NCBI RefSeq assembly: GCF_019168305.1
Contig: NZ_JAHTBI010000010.1
Span: forward strand, 270,387-334,386
Reading direction: 5' to 3'
DNA length: 64,000 nt
Origin: Pseudomonas aegrilactucae
Lineage (GTDB): Bacteria > Pseudomonadota > Gammaproteobacteria > Pseudomonadales > Pseudomonadaceae
Positions 48,213-57,955 of this stretch are shown one piece after another. A program made the position numbers and the translations under genes. The notes under the pieces were generated by a model that saw only the letters and a list, made by a program, of their open reading frames with translations, ran no database searches and was not told the DNA's origin. Position 1 is the first letter of the stretch; each line of letters opens with the position of its first letter.

Positions 48213-49466
48213 ATGAACACTTTCAAACCCGCACGTCACCTGTTCCCCTGCCTGCTTGCCATGAGCTGCGCACTGCCTGTACTGGCGGCCGAAGGCGGCT
48301 TTGTCGAAGACGCCAAGGTGGGCCTGAACCTGCGCAACTTCTACATCAACCGCAACTTCGTCGACCCCGACAACGCACAAGGCAAAGCCGAGGAATGGAC
48401 CCAGAGCTTCATCCTGGATGCCAAGTCCGGTTTCACCCAGGGCACCGTAGGCTTTGGCGTGGATGTGCTCGGCCTGTACTCGGTCAAGCTCAACGGTGGC
48501 AAGGGCACTGCCGGCACCAACCTGCTGCCGGTACACGACGACGGCCGCCCGGCCGACGACTTCGGCCGCCTGGGCGTGGCGCTCAAGGCCAAGGTGTCCA
48601 AGACCGAACTGAAGGTCGGCGAATGGATGCCGGTGCTGCCGATCCTGCGCTCGGATGATGGCCGATCACTGCCACAGACCTTCCGGGGCGGCCAGCTCAC
48701 CTCCCAGGAAATCGAGGGCCTGACCCTGTATGCCGGGCAGTTTCGCGGCAACAGCCCGCGCAACGATGCGAGCATGGAAGACATGTTCATGAACGGCCGC
48801 GCCGGTATCACCTCCGATCGATTCAACTTTGCCGGAGGCGAATACAGCTTCAATGAAAAACGCACACTGGTCGGCGTGTGGAACGCCCAGCTCAAGGACA
48901 TCTACAACCAGCAGTACTTCAATCTGGTGCACAGCCAGCCCCTGGGTGACTGGACCCTGGGTGCCAACCTGGGCTACTTCATCGGCAAGGAAGACGGCGC
49001 CGAGCGCGCCGGCAAGCTCGACAACCGCACGGCCTCGGCGATGCTGTCGGCGCGCCATGGCAGCCACACGTTCTACGTCGGCCTGCAGAAGGTCAGTGGC
49101 GACGACCTGTGGATGCGGGTCAACGGCACCAGCGGCGGCACCCTGGCCAACGACAGCTACAACGCCAGCTTCGACAATGCCAAGGAACGTTCCTGGCAAC
49201 TGCGTCACGACTTCAACTTTGCCGGTGTGGGCGTGCCAGGGTTGACCTTGATGAACCGCTACATCAAGGGTGACAACGTTCACACCGCGCAGGTCAGCGA
49301 TGGCAAGGAATGGGCACGCGAATCGGAGCTGGCGTACGTGATCCAGTCCGGCAGCCTGAAAACCCTGTCGGTGAAGTGGCGCAACTCCACGATGCGCCGG
49401 GACTTCAATACCAACATGTTCGACGAGAACCGCCTGATCGTGAGCTACCCGATCAGCTTCCTCTGA
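48213..49466 (+). CDS. OprD-family outer-membrane porin
   Basis: A 417-residue substrate-specific porin. The signal peptide ends VLAA-EGG; EDAKVGLNLRNFYINRNFVD is the typical OprD first strand, and the basic/acidic residues of the barrel strands (RSDDGRSLPQTFRGGQLTSQEIEGL, GGEYSFNEKRTLVGVWN) and C-terminal SYPISFL with a terminal aromatic-like strand fit the family. In P. putida a BenF-like porin sits next to ttgABC, and the pca genes are close by, so uptake of an aromatic acid is likely but unproven. It has its own promoter downstream of the ttgABC terminator; a GC hairpin follows it. Confidence 0.9.
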   Translation: MNTFKPARHLFPCLLAMSCALPVLAAEGGFVEDAKVGLNLRNFYINRNFVDPDNAQGKAEEWTQSFILDAKSGFTQGTVGFGVDVLGLYSVKLNGGKGTAGTNLLPVHDDGRPADDFGRLGVALKAKVSKTELKVGEWMPVLPILRSDDGRSLPQTFRGGQLTSQEIEGLTLYAGQFRGNSPRNDASMEDMFMNGRAGITSDRFNFAGGEYSFNEKRTLVGVWNAQLKDIYNQQYFNLVHSQPLGDWTLGANLGYFIGKEDGAERAGKLDNRTASAMLSARHGSHTFYVGLQKVSGDDLWMRVNGTSGGTLANDSYNASFDNAKERSWQLRHDFNFAGVGVPGLTLMNRYIKGDNVHTAQVSDGKEWARESELAYVIQSGSLKTLSVKWRNSTMRRDFNTNMFDENRLIVSYPISFL

Positions 49467-49488
49467 GCCCCTTTGACCGGCAACGCCG

Positions 49489-49508
49489 GCGCCTGCAGGC
49501 AGGCGCCA
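49489..49508 (+). terminator. Hairpin after the porin gene, possible weak terminator
   Basis: GGCGCCTG-CAGG-CAGGCGCC forms a perfect 8-bp stem, 23 bases after the porin stop. No T-tract follows, so it may be a processing or pausing hairpin instead. An AT-rich stretch (about 49536-49580) then leads into the LysR gene and probably holds its promoter. Confidence 0.45.
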
Positions 49509-49665
49509 ACCCTGCAAGAGCCGGCACCGCGCAGCTATGCATATAAAAATAAGATCTAAAAAATACTCAATAGCTTTATTGACGGAATAAGAGCTTACCT
49601 TTAAAACCCGAGTCTGCGCGGTGGCAATAATACCCTCGCCCTACTTTGGAGTGCCGCAAAAGCCT

Positions 49666-50592
49666 ATGGATCTTCGCCAGTTGCGTTATTTCATCGCCCT
49701 GACCGAACACCGCAGCTTCGTGCGTGCGGCCGATGCCATGGGCATCACCCAGCCAGCGTTCAGCCGCAGCATCCAGGGGCTGGAACAGGAGTTCGGTTGC
49801 GTGCTGGTAGACCGTGGCCACAAGGAGCTGCGCCCCACTCCCGAAGGCCAGGTGGTGCTGCAACACGCCCTGCGCCTGGTACAGGGCGCCGCACAGCTGA
49901 GCAGCGAAGTGCTCCAGATGACCAAGCTCGACGCCGGTGAGCTGCGTTTCGGCAGCGGCCCGGTAGCTGCCGTCAACCTGGTGCCGCAGGCCGTGGCACA
50001 GTTCATCAACACCCACCCCAGGGTGCACACACGCTTCGAAGTGGCCAGCTGGGAGCGGCTGGCACGCGCCCTGGGCCGCGAAGAGATCGAGTTCTTCATC
50101 GCCGACATTCGCCACTTCGAAGCAGACCCCAACTTCCAGACCCAGGCCCTGACCCCGCGCCGTGGCCTGTTCTTCTGCCGCCCCGGACACCCGTTGCTGG
50201 CCAAGGACAGCCTGTCGACCAACGACATGTTCGCCTACCCGCTGGCCACCCCGCTGATCCCGCCCGGTGTGCGCAAGCTGCTGGCCAACCTCAGCGGCAA
50301 GACCGACTTCTCGCCCCAGGTGCAGACCGAGCACCTGCCCACCCTGCTCAAGGTGGTGCTTGGCAGCGATGCCATCGGCATGGGGACCGAAGAGGCCCAG
50401 GGCGAGGCGATTGCGCGCGGCGAACTGGCGCGCCTGCACTGGCGCAACCTGCCAGCCAACCTCGACAGCTTCAGCACGCGCTGCGCCATCGTCAGCCGCA
50501 GCGGCTATCGCCTGTCCCCGGCGGCGCGGGCGATGATCGAAACCCTGATCAGCCTTGACCGCCACGCGGCGCCCCAGGCGCTGGTCGGGTAG
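49666..50592 (+). CDS. LysR-family regulator
   Basis: A 308-residue LysR-type regulator. MDLRQLRYFIALTEHRSFVRAADAMGITQPAFSRSIQGLEQEFG is the canonical N-terminal helix-turn-helix; the start at 49666 is chosen for that reason over the in-frame GTG at 49621. The effector domain has FIADIRHFEADPNFQTQAL and PLIPPGVRKLL. It follows the porin gene on the same strand and is convergent with the Crp-like gene. Target not clear; the porin is a plausible one. Confidence 0.9.
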   Translation: MDLRQLRYFIALTEHRSFVRAADAMGITQPAFSRSIQGLEQEFGCVLVDRGHKELRPTPEGQVVLQHALRLVQGAAQLSSEVLQMTKLDAGELRFGSGPVAAVNLVPQAVAQFINTHPRVHTRFEVASWERLARALGREEIEFFIADIRHFEADPNFQTQALTPRRGLFFCRPGHPLLAKDSLSTNDMFAYPLATPLIPPGVRKLLANLSGKTDFSPQVQTEHLPTLLKVVLGSDAIGMGTEEAQGEAIARGELARLHWRNLPANLDSFSTRCAIVSRSGYRLSPAARAMIETLISLDRHAAPQALVG

Positions 50593-50616
50593 CCTGCGCA
50601 GCGAATCCGGGGAGGC

Positions 50617-51294
50617 TCAGCCAGCCTGCGCCAGTTGCCCAAGGCGCGCGGGGTCGAGGATCTCGATCTCGCCGTAGCTCAGGCGCAGCACCCCGTCCTG
50701 CTCCAGCGCCCGCAGGATCTGGTTGGTGGTCTGACGCGACAACGCGAGCATCAGCGCCAGTTGCTCCTGCGACAGCTGCAGCACGCGCCGGGCGCCTTGC
50801 ACCTCGCCATAACCGGCGGCCATCTGCAACAGGCGATAGGCCACCCGCGGCGCGGCACTCATCAGGCTCTGCTGCTCCAGCGCGACGAAGGCCAGGCGCA
50901 GCTTGTGGCTCATCAGCAGGGCAAATTCGCGCCAGTAGCGCGGGTGTTCTTCCAGCAGCGTCGACAACCCCGCCTGGGGAATGCGCAGCAGCTGCGTCGG
51001 GCCGGCGGCGAACGCGTCGTGGGTACGCGGCTGATCATCGAACAGGCCGATCTCGCCGAACCAGTGCGGTGCCTCGATCAGGGTCAGCACCGCCTCCTTG
51101 CCCTGGGCGCTGACCGCACCGATGCGCATGGCGCCCTCAAGCACCGCATACAGACCGCACGGCGCATCGCCGCGCTGGAACAGGCACGCGCCGGCCTCCA
51201 GGCTCAACGGCCGGGCCAGGTGCAACAGGCTATCCTGCAAGGTAACGGGCAACTGTGTGAACCAGTGACCTTGGCGCAGTATCGACGCGTTCAT
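50617..51294 (-). CDS. Crp/Fnr-family regulator
   Basis: A 225-residue protein with an N-terminal cyclic-nucleotide-binding fold (PLSLEAGACLFQRGDAPCGLYAVLEGAMRIGAVSAQGKEAVLTLIEAPHWFGEIGLFDDQPRTHDAFA) and a C-terminal winged helix (LSQEQLALMLALSRQTTNQILRALEQDGVL). It lacks the Cys cluster of FNR and the exact cAMP-contact set of Crp cannot be confirmed, so the effector is unknown. It is convergent with the LysR gene and divergent from the Mpo1-like gene (91 bp between starts). Confidence 0.88.
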   Translation of the reverse strand: MNASILRQGHWFTQLPVTLQDSLLHLARPLSLEAGACLFQRGDAPCGLYAVLEGAMRIGAVSAQGKEAVLTLIEAPHWFGEIGLFDDQPRTHDAFAAGPTQLLRIPQAGLSTLLEEHPRYWREFALLMSHKLRLAFVALEQQSLMSAAPRVAYRLLQMAAGYGEVQGARRVLQLSQEQLALMLALSRQTTNQILRALEQDGVLRLSYGEIEILDPARLGQLAQAG

Positions 51295-51384
51295 CGGGGG
51301 CCTCGTGAGTGACTCTGTCGGCTAGCCGACAGACGCTGGTGCCTGGGCCAGGCAAGCTCGGGTAATCCTACAGGAGGAACAACA

Positions 51385-51906
51385 ATGAAAAGCCTGGTCG
51401 AACACCTGAGTCAATATGCGGCCTACCACCGTGACCCGCGCAACATCGCCACGCACTTCGTGGGGATCCCGATGATCGTGGTGGCGGTCACCGTGCTGCT
51501 GTCGCGGCCGGGCATCGACATGGCCGGGATGTGGCTGTCGCCGGCGTTGCTGGTGGCGGCGTGGTCGGCGTGGTTCTACCTGCGCCTGGACACGCGTTTC
51601 GGGCTATTGATGAGTGTGCTGCTGGGCTTGTGCCTGTGGGCCGGGCAGGTGCTGGCGGTGCAGAGCACGATGCTGTGGTTGAGTGCGGGGCTGGGGCTGT
51701 TCGTGGTGGGCTGGGTGATCCAGTTCGTGGGGCATTATTACGAGGGGCGCAAGCCGGCGTTCGTCGACGATGTCAGCGGGCTGATCGTGGGGCCGTTGTT
51801 CGTGGTGGCGGAGATGGCGTTTCTGCTGGGGTTGCGCGGGGAGTTGAAGCGGGCGATCGAGGGGAATGCAGGGCCGGTGGCGGTCAAGTCGAAGGCGGCG
51901 GTCTGA
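51385..51906 (+). CDS. Mpo1-like (DUF962) membrane protein
   Basis: A 173-residue membrane protein with four hydrophobic segments. It has the DUF962 signature: YHRDPRNIATHFVGIPMI at the N-terminus and GHYYEGRKPAFVDD near residue 115. In yeast, Mpo1 is an Fe(II)-dependent dioxygenase for alpha-oxidation of 2-hydroxy fatty acids, and its His residues match the His in THFVG and GHYYEG here. The bacterial role is not established. A strong AGGAGG precedes its ATG. It is divergent from the Crp/Fnr regulator and separated from pcaC by REP pair 3. Confidence 0.85.
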   Translation: MKSLVEHLSQYAAYHRDPRNIATHFVGIPMIVVAVTVLLSRPGIDMAGMWLSPALLVAAWSAWFYLRLDTRFGLLMSVLLGLCLWAGQVLAVQSTMLWLSAGLGLFVVGWVIQFVGHYYEGRKPAFVDDVSGLIVGPLFVVAEMAFLLGLRGELKRAIEGNAGPVAVKSKAAV

Positions 51907-51913
51907 AGGCCGC

Positions 51914-51969
51914 CTTCGCTGGCAAGCCAGCTCCCACAGGGTCTTGTGGGAGCTGGCTTGCCAGCGAAG
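51914..51969. repeat. REP pair 3 (inverted)
   Basis: Copies at 51914-51938 and 51945-51969 (reverse-complemented), only six bases apart. They lie between the stops of the convergent Mpo1-like and pcaC genes and could form a 25-bp hairpin. Confidence 0.9.
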
Positions 51970-51981
51970 GGGCCCGCACGG

Positions 51982-52374
51982 TCAGGCGCGGGATTCGACG
52001 CCCAACTCGTCCCACACCGACTCCGCCAGGTGGAACGTCGCATTGGCCGCCGGGATCCCGCAATAGATCGCGCTCTGCATCAGCACTTCCTTGATCTCTT
52101 CACGGGTCACGCCGTTGTTCGCCGCCGCACGCAGGTGCAGCTTCAACTCGTCATTGCGGTTCATCCCGATCAGCATCGCGATGGTGATCAGGCTGCGGGT
52201 ATGGCGCGGCAACCCCGGGCGCGTCCAGATATCGCCCCAGGCATGCCGGGTGATCATCTCCTGGAACTCGCCGTTGAACTCGGTGAGGTTGGTCAGGCTG
52301 CGGTCCACATGGGCATCGCCCAGCACCGCACGCCGCACCTGCATGCCAGCCTCGTAACGTTCTTTCTCGTCCAC
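51982..52374 (-). CDS. pcaC: 4-carboxymuconolactone decarboxylase
   Basis: Removes CO2 from gamma-carboxymuconolactone, giving beta-ketoadipate enol-lactone. The 130-residue protein belongs to the CMD/AhpD fold: RYEAGMQVRRAVLGDAHVDRSL, HAWGDIWTRPGLPRHTRSLITIAMLIGMNRNDELKLHLRAAANNGVTREEIKEVLMQSAIYCGIPAANATF, which carries the conserved AAxNGVT and His/Glu features of PcaC. It is the last gene of the pca run pcaT-pcaB-pcaD-pcaC, 10 bp after pcaD, and REP pair 3 lies behind it. Confidence 0.95.
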   Translation of the reverse strand: MDEKERYEAGMQVRRAVLGDAHVDRSLTNLTEFNGEFQEMITRHAWGDIWTRPGLPRHTRSLITIAMLIGMNRNDELKLHLRAAANNGVTREEIKEVLMQSAIYCGIPAANATFHLAESVWDELGVESRA

Positions 52375-52384
52375 AACCTACTCC

Positions 52385-53176
52385 TCAACGGGCCAGCAGA
52401 AAATCGAGCACACGGCGGCTGAACGGCTCGCCGACTTCAACGTTGGACAGGTGCGCCGCCTGGAACTCGGCATACTCCGCGCCCTGCACATGCTCCTGAA
52501 TGAACAACCCACCCGACGGCGGCGTGACCGCATCGGCGCTGCCGGAAATCACCAGCAACGGCACCTTGATCTCACCCAGCCGGTCACGCAAATCGGCATC
52601 GCGCACCGCGCCGCAGCTGGCCGCATAGCCTTCGGGCGATGTTGCCGCCAGCATGTCGGTGATACGTTTGGCCTGCTCCGGATGGGCCGCCGCGTAGGCC
52701 GGGGTGAACCAGCGCTCGATGGACGCATCGCGCAAGCCGACCATCGCGGGCTGGCCGTCACGCAACACCATTTCGATGCGTGGGTTCCAGCCCTCGTGGG
52801 TGCCGATCTTCGCCGCCGTGTTGCACACGATCAGGCGGTTCAGGCGTTCGCCGGCATTGATACCCAGCCACTGACCGATCAGGCCGCCCATGGACAGGCC
52901 ACAGAAATGCGCGCGCTCGATCTTCAGCGCGTCCAGCAAGGACAATACGTCACGCCCCAGTTGCTCGATGCTGTACGGCCCTTCGGTGACCAGCGAGCCG
53001 CCATGCCCACGGGTGTCGTAACGCAGCACGCGAAAATGCGCGGCGAATGCCGGCAACTGGGTGTCCCACATCCTGTGGTCGGTGCCCAGCGAGTTGGACA
53101 GCACCAGTACCGGCGCGCCCTCGGGCCCGTCGAGCTGGTAGTTCAGTACGCCATCAGCGAGTTGTACGCTAGCCAC
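52385..53176 (-). CDS. pcaD: Beta-ketoadipate enol-lactone hydrolase
   Basis: Hydrolyses the enol-lactone to beta-ketoadipate. The 263-residue alpha/beta hydrolase has the nucleophile elbow GLSMGGL, oxyanion stretch LSNSLGTDHRMWD, LRYDTRGHGGS and a late His in AAHLSNVE. The GTG at 53176 is chosen: AAGGAGG lies eight bases before it and MASVQLADG is the usual start of the family, while the longer form runs through the ribosome binding site itself. It begins 11 bases after the pcaB stop. Confidence 0.95.
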   Translation of the reverse strand: MASVQLADGVLNYQLDGPEGAPVLVLSNSLGTDHRMWDTQLPAFAAHFRVLRYDTRGHGGSLVTEGPYSIEQLGRDVLSLLDALKIERAHFCGLSMGGLIGQWLGINAGERLNRLIVCNTAAKIGTHEGWNPRIEMVLRDGQPAMVGLRDASIERWFTPAYAAAHPEQAKRITDMLAATSPEGYAASCGAVRDADLRDRLGEIKVPLLVISGSADAVTPPSGGLFIQEHVQGAEYAEFQAAHLSNVEVGEPFSRRVLDFLLAR

Positions 53177-53187
53177 AACAGCCTCCT

Positions 53188-54552
53188 TCAACACTTGAAT
53201 TGTTGGTGTTCAGCCACCGCCCGCGCCACCCACACGCGGGCCTGGCCAAGGTAATGAGCAGGGTCGAGCAGGCGGTCGAGTTCATCCGCCGACAGCTCGG
53301 CCGTGACCTGCGGGTCGTCGCCCAGCACGTCGCGCAACTGGCGCTGTTCGGCTACCGCACGCTTGCAGCAGGTTTCCAGCAGATGGTGCGCAGTATCCCG
53401 GCCCAGGCGCTGGGCCAGCACGATGCTGACCGCCTCGGCCAGCACCAGGCCCTGGGTCAGGTCAAGGTTGCGGCGCATGCGCGCGGCGTCCACTTCCAGG
53501 CCCTCGGCAATCACCTGTGCCTGGCGCAATGCGCCCGACACCAGGCAGCAGATCTCCGGCAGGGTCTCCCACTCGGCATGCCACAGGCCCAGGCTACGCT
53601 CGTGCTCCTGCGGCATGCCGGCAAACATCGTCGAGACCAGCCCCGGTACGCGGGTGGCGGCGCCGATCAGCACCGCGGCACCCACCGGGTTGCGCTTGTG
53701 CGGCATGGTCGATGAGCCGCCCTTGCCCGGTGCCGAAGGCTCGAACACCTCTGCCGCTTCGGTCTGCATCAGCAAGCTTACGTCGCGCCCCAGCTTGCCC
53801 AGGCTGCCAGCGATCATGCCCAGCACCGAGGCGAACTCAACCAGGCGGTCACGCTGGGTGTGCCAGGGCTGCTCGGGGAGCTTGAGCTTGAGCTGGTCGG
53901 CCAGCGCCTCGGCTACCGGCAACGCCTTGTTGCCCAGCGCCGCCAGGGTGCCCGACGCACCACCGAACTGCAGGCACAGCAGGCGCGGCTTGAGTTCCTG
54001 CAGGCGCTGGCGGTGGCGGGTCAGTGCACCGAGCCAGCCGGCGATCTTCATGCCCAGGGTCACCGGCGTGGCATGTTGCAGCCAGGTGCGCCCGGCCAGC
54101 GGCGTGTCGGCGTACCGCAGGGCCTGGTGCGCCAGGCTGTCGGCCAGGCGCGCCAGGTCGTCCTCGATCAGGCCCAGTGCATCACGCAGTTGCAGCACCA
54201 GGCCGGTGTCCATGGCGTCCTGGCTGGTGGCGCCCAGGTGCACGAAGCGTTCGGCTTCGGGCACACCGCTGGCAATCACCTTGCCCAGCGCCTTGACCAG
54301 CGGGATGGCCGAGTTGCCAGCCACCGCAATGGCCTCGGCCAGCGCGGCAAAATCGTAGCGCTCGGCCTGGCAGGCGGCCTCGATCGGTGCCACCGCCACC
54401 GGCGGGATAAGCCCCACGGCGGCTTCGGCGCGAGCCAGGGCCGCTTCGAAATCGAGCATGCCCTGCACCCGGCCACGGTCGCAAAAAATATCGCGCATGG
54501 CCGGTGCGGTGAAGTAGGCATCGAACAGCTGGTTGCCCGGACGCGGGTTCAT
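53188..54552 (-). CDS. pcaB: 3-carboxy-cis,cis-muconate cycloisomerase
   Basis: Converts 3-carboxy-cis,cis-muconate to gamma-carboxymuconolactone. The 454-residue protein is in the fumarase/aspartase superfamily: the signature GKGGSSTMPHKRNP (about residues 280-293), the N-terminal AIPLVKALGKVI..FVHLGATSQDAMDTGLVLQL and the GRTWLQHATPVTLGMK catalytic regions are present. Length fits Pseudomonas PcaB. AAGGAG precedes ATG 54552. It is 12 bases after pcaT on the same strand. Confidence 0.95.
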   Translation of the reverse strand: MNPRPGNQLFDAYFTAPAMRDIFCDRGRVQGMLDFEAALARAEAAVGLIPPVAVAPIEAACQAERYDFAALAEAIAVAGNSAIPLVKALGKVIASGVPEAERFVHLGATSQDAMDTGLVLQLRDALGLIEDDLARLADSLAHQALRYADTPLAGRTWLQHATPVTLGMKIAGWLGALTRHRQRLQELKPRLLCLQFGGASGTLAALGNKALPVAEALADQLKLKLPEQPWHTQRDRLVEFASVLGMIAGSLGKLGRDVSLLMQTEAAEVFEPSAPGKGGSSTMPHKRNPVGAAVLIGAATRVPGLVSTMFAGMPQEHERSLGLWHAEWETLPEICCLVSGALRQAQVIAEGLEVDAARMRRNLDLTQGLVLAEAVSIVLAQRLGRDTAHHLLETCCKRAVAEQRQLRDVLGDDPQVTAELSADELDRLLDPAHYLGQARVWVARAVAEHQQFKC

Positions 54553-54564
54553 CTCGGCTCCTTG

Positions 54565-55854
54565 TCAATGATCATCGTGCAGGTACGCCGCCTGTTTCGG
54601 CAGGCGCAGGCTGAACAGGAAGGCGATCGCCATCATCGCGGTAACGTACCAGTAAAAGGTATTTTCCAGGTTGATCGACTTCAGCCCCAGCGCGACGTAC
54701 TCGGCCGAACCGCCGAACAGTGCATTGGCCACCGCGTAGGCCAGGCCCACGCCCAGCGCGCGCACCTGCGGCGGGAACATCTCGGCTTTGACCAGCCCGC
54801 TGATCGAGGTGTAGAAACTCACGATCGCCAGCGCCAGGGTGATCAGCACGAACGCCAGGAACGGGCTGGTGACGGTCTTGAGCGTGAGCAGGATCGGCAC
54901 CGTGCACAAGGTACCCAGCGCGCCGAACCAGAGCATCGAATTGCGCCGGCCGATACGGTCCGAGAGCATGCCGAACAGCGGCTGCATGCACATGTACAAA
55001 AACAATGCGCCGGTCATGATGAAGCTGGCCGTCTTGGCGCTCATGCCCGCGGTGTTCACCAGGTACTTCTGCATGTAGGTGGTGAAGGTGTAGAAGATCA
55101 GCGAGCCGCCAGCGGTGTAGCCAAGCACGGTGATGAACGCGGCCTTGTGGTTGCGAAACAGCCCGCCGAGGCTGCCGGCGTCCTTGTCATTGCGGGTTTC
55201 GGCGCTGCTGGTTTCCTCCAGCGAGCGGCGCAGGAACAGCGAGATCACCGCTGCCACCGCCCCCACCACGAACGGAATGCGCCAGCCCCAGGCGCGCAGC
55301 TCATCTTCAGTGAGCACCTGCTGCAGGATCACCACCACCAGCACCGCAAGCAGTTGCCCGCCGATCAGGGTCACATACTGGAACGAGGCGAAGAAGCCGC
55401 GTTGACCGCGCAGCGCCACTTCGCTCATGTAGGTGGCAGTGGTGCCGTATTCGCCGCCCACCGACAGGCCCTGGAACAGGCGTGCGGCCAGCAGCAAGGC
55501 CGGCGCCCACGCGCCGATGCTGGCGTAGGTCGGCAGGCAGGCGATCACCAGCGAGCCGGCGCACATCATCAGCACCGAGATCATCATCGAATTCTTGCGC
55601 CCGTGGCGGTCAGCCACGCGCCCGAACAGCCAGCCACCAATCGGCCGCATCAGGAACCCGGCAGCGAACACACCCGCGGTGTTGAGCAACTGCACGGTGG
55701 GGTCATCGGAGGGGAAAAACGCCGGGGCGAAATAGATGGCGCAGAAGGCATAGACGTAAAAGTCGAACCATTCCACCAGGTTGCCCGAAGAGGCACCGAC
55801 GATGGCGAAGATGCGCTTGCTGCGTTCTTCACCGGTGTAATAGGTTGAGGTCAT
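54565..55854 (-). CDS. pcaT: Dicarboxylate (beta-ketoadipate type) transporter, MFS
   Basis: A 429-residue inner-membrane symporter of the KgtP/PcaT group, expected to take up beta-ketoadipate or related dicarboxylic acids. Marks: [65 protein letters not shown] and [25 protein letters not shown]. It shares these blocks with the permease at 25454, so the two are paralogues of one symporter group, but in different regulatory settings. It lies 119 bp after pcaF and opens the pcaTBDC run. Confidence 0.9.
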   Translation of the reverse strand: MTSTYYTGEERSKRIFAIVGASSGNLVEWFDFYVYAFCAIYFAPAFFPSDDPTVQLLNTAGVFAAGFLMRPIGGWLFGRVADRHGRKNSMMISVLMMCAGSLVIACLPTYASIGAWAPALLLAARLFQGLSVGGEYGTTATYMSEVALRGQRGFFASFQYVTLIGGQLLAVLVVVILQQVLTEDELRAWGWRIPFVVGAVAAVISLFLRRSLEETSSAETRNDKDAGSLGGLFRNHKAAFITVLGYTAGGSLIFYTFTTYMQKYLVNTAGMSAKTASFIMTGALFLYMCMQPLFGMLSDRIGRRNSMLWFGALGTLCTVPILLTLKTVTSPFLAFVLITLALAIVSFYTSISGLVKAEMFPPQVRALGVGLAYAVANALFGGSAEYVALGLKSINLENTFYWYVTAMMAIAFLFSLRLPKQAAYLHDDH

Positions 55855-55973
55855 GGCAATTCACTCTGGGAGGGTGTCAGAAGTCTAGACACACTCGGTA
55901 ACACTCACGTTCCACAGACAATCACCCCGTTGCCACAACCTTGCGTGGAGGCCGTGGCAACAGGGTCATTGAA

Positions 55974-57176
55974 CTACACGCGCTCGATGGCCAGGGCCAG
56001 GCCTTGACCGACCCCCACACACATGGTCGCTAGACCTTTGCGCCCGCCGGATGCCTCCAGCTGGTGCAGCGCGGTGAGCACCAGACGTGCACCGCTCATG
56101 CCCAGTGGGTGGCCCAGGGCGATGGCGCCGCCGTTGGGGTTGACCTGCGGCGCGTCGTCGGCCAGGCCGAGTTCACGCAGCACGGCCAGGCCCTGGCTGG
56201 CAAAGGCTTCATTGAGTTCGATCACATCGAAATCGGTGACCGCCAGGCCCAGGCGCTCGACCAGCTTGCGTACCGCCGGCACCGGGCCGATACCCATCAC
56301 GCGCGGCGCCACACCGGCACTGGCCATGCCGAGTACACGGGCACGCGGGGTCAGGCCATGTTTTTTCACCGCCTCGGCCGAGGCCAGGATCAGTGCTGCG
56401 GCACCGTCGTTGACGCCCGAGGCGTTGCCGGCGGTGACGGTCTTGTCCGGGCCGTTGACCGGCTTCAAGCGGGTCAGGGCTTCGAGCGTGGTGTCGGCAC
56501 GCGGGTGCTCGTCCTGCTCGACCACGGTCTCGCCCTTCTTGTGGGCGATGCGTACCGGCACGATTTCTTGCGCAAAGAAACCGGCCGCCTGGGCCTTGGC
56601 CGTGCGCTGCTGGCTGCGCAGGGCAAAAGCGTCCTGGTCGGCGCGCGACACCTGGTAGTCGTCGGCCACGTTGTCGGCGGTCTGCGGCATCGCATCCACG
56701 CCGTACTGGGCCTTCATCAGCGGGTTGATGAAGCGCCAGCCGATGGTGGTGTCTTCCAGCTTCATGTTGCGCGAGTAGGCGCTGTCGGCCTTGCCCATCA
56801 CGAAGGGGGCACGCGACATCGACTCGACGCCGCCGGCGATCGCCAGCTCCATCTCGCCGCTGGCAATGGCACGAAACGCCGTGCCGATCGCGTCCATGCC
56901 CGAGGCGCACAGGCGGTTGAGGGTCACCCCCGGCACACTTTCCGGCAACCCGGCCAGCAACAGCGCCATGCGCGCAACGTTGCGGTTGTCTTCTCCGGCC
57001 TGGTTGGCACAGCCGAAGAACACTTCGTCGAGCAGGTCCCATTGCACAGTCGGGTTGCGCTCGATCAGGGCCTTGAGCGGCACCGCCGCCAGGTCGTCGG
57101 CACGCACGCCGGCCAGGGCACCGCCGAAACGGCCGATGGGGGTACGAATCGCGTCACAGATGAATACGTCACGCAT
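55974..57176 (-). CDS. pcaF: Beta-ketoadipyl-CoA thiolase
   Basis: Cleaves beta-ketoadipyl-CoA to succinyl-CoA and acetyl-CoA, the last step of the pathway. The 400-residue thiolase has active-site Cys90 ([13 protein letters not shown]), His in [17 protein letters not shown] and the C-terminal CVGVGQG Cys. The N-terminus [19 protein letters not shown] is typical of PcaF. Its ATG overlaps the pcaJ stop (TGATG), so it is coupled to pcaIJ. Confidence 0.97.
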   Translation of the reverse strand: MRDVFICDAIRTPIGRFGGALAGVRADDLAAVPLKALIERNPTVQWDLLDEVFFGCANQAGEDNRNVARMALLLAGLPESVPGVTLNRLCASGMDAIGTAFRAIASGEMELAIAGGVESMSRAPFVMGKADSAYSRNMKLEDTTIGWRFINPLMKAQYGVDAMPQTADNVADDYQVSRADQDAFALRSQQRTAKAQAAGFFAQEIVPVRIAHKKGETVVEQDEHPRADTTLEALTRLKPVNGPDKTVTAGNASGVNDGAAALILASAEAVKKHGLTPRARVLGMASAGVAPRVMGIGPVPAVRKLVERLGLAVTDFDVIELNEAFASQGLAVLRELGLADDAPQVNPNGGAIALGHPLGMSGARLVLTALHQLEASGGRKGLATMCVGVGQGLALAIERV

Positions 57177-57955
57177 CAGGCTTCTCCCGGCGCTTGGCCG
57201 TGGGCGGCCGCAGTACGCGCTTCCAGGTCCCGCAGTGCGGTCAGTTCGACCTCGCTCGGCGCCACGGTGGTTTCGACATTGTCGGCAAAACGGATTGCCC
57301 AGCCGGTGGCGGCGACGATCTGCTCGCGGGTCACACCTGGGTGAATCGAGGTGACAACAAACTCGTTGGTGTCGGTCTCAGGCTCCATGATGCACAGGTC
57401 GGTGATGATGCCCACCGGGCCGGCACCGGGCAGGCCCAGGCGTTTGCGCGAGTCGCCGCCTTCGCCGTGGCCGACCGAGGTGATGAAGTCGAGCTTGTCG
57501 ACGAAGGCCCGCGAGGACTGCTTGAGGATGATCAGCACGGTCTTGGCGGAGCCGGCGATCTCTGGCGCGCCACCGGCACCCGGCAGGCGCACCTTGGGCT
57601 GGTGATAGTCACCGACCACGGTGGTGTTGATGTTGCCGAAGCGGTCGACCTGAGCGGCGCCCAGGAAACCCACGTCGATGCGTCCGCCCTGCAGCCAGTA
57701 GCGGAAGATCTCGCCGGTGGGCACCACGGTGTCGGCGGTTTCGGCCAGTTCACCGTCACCGATCGACAGCGGCAGCACGGTCGGCTTGGCACCGATCGGG
57801 CCCGACTCGTAGATCAGCACCACATCGGGCGAGGAGGTCAGGCGTGCCAGGTTGGCGGCCTTGGACGGCAGGCCGATCCCGACGAAGCACACGGCGCCAT
57901 TGCGCAGGCGGCGTGCCGCGGCAACGGTCATCATTTCATTGGTGGAGTAGCTCAT
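57176..57955 (-). CDS. pcaJ: 3-oxoadipate CoA-transferase, subunit B
   Basis: With PcaI, transfers CoA from succinyl-CoA to beta-ketoadipate. The 259-residue beta subunit has the family-1 CoA-transferase catalytic Glu in [11 protein letters not shown] and the glycine-rich block [21 protein letters not shown]...[15 protein letters not shown]. Start ATG at 57955 overlaps the pcaI stop by four bases (ATGA), so the two subunits are made in step. Confidence 0.96.
   Translation of the reverse strand: MSYSTNEMMTVAAARRLRNGAVCFVGIGLPSKAANLARLTSSPDVVLIYESGPIGAKPTVLPLSIGDGELAETADTVVPTGEIFRYWLQGGRIDVGFLGAAQVDRFGNINTTVVGDYHQPKVRLPGAGGAPEIAGSAKTVLIILKQSSRAFVDKLDFITSVGHGEGGDSRKRLGLPGAGPVGIITDLCIMEPETDTNEFVVTSIHPGVTREQIVAATGWAIRFADNVETTVAPSEVELTALRDLEARTAAAHGQAPGEA

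Noticed and set aside
49489..49508. Hairpin after the porin as a strong intrinsic terminator
   Set aside because: Stem is good but there is no T-tract; listed only with low confidence.
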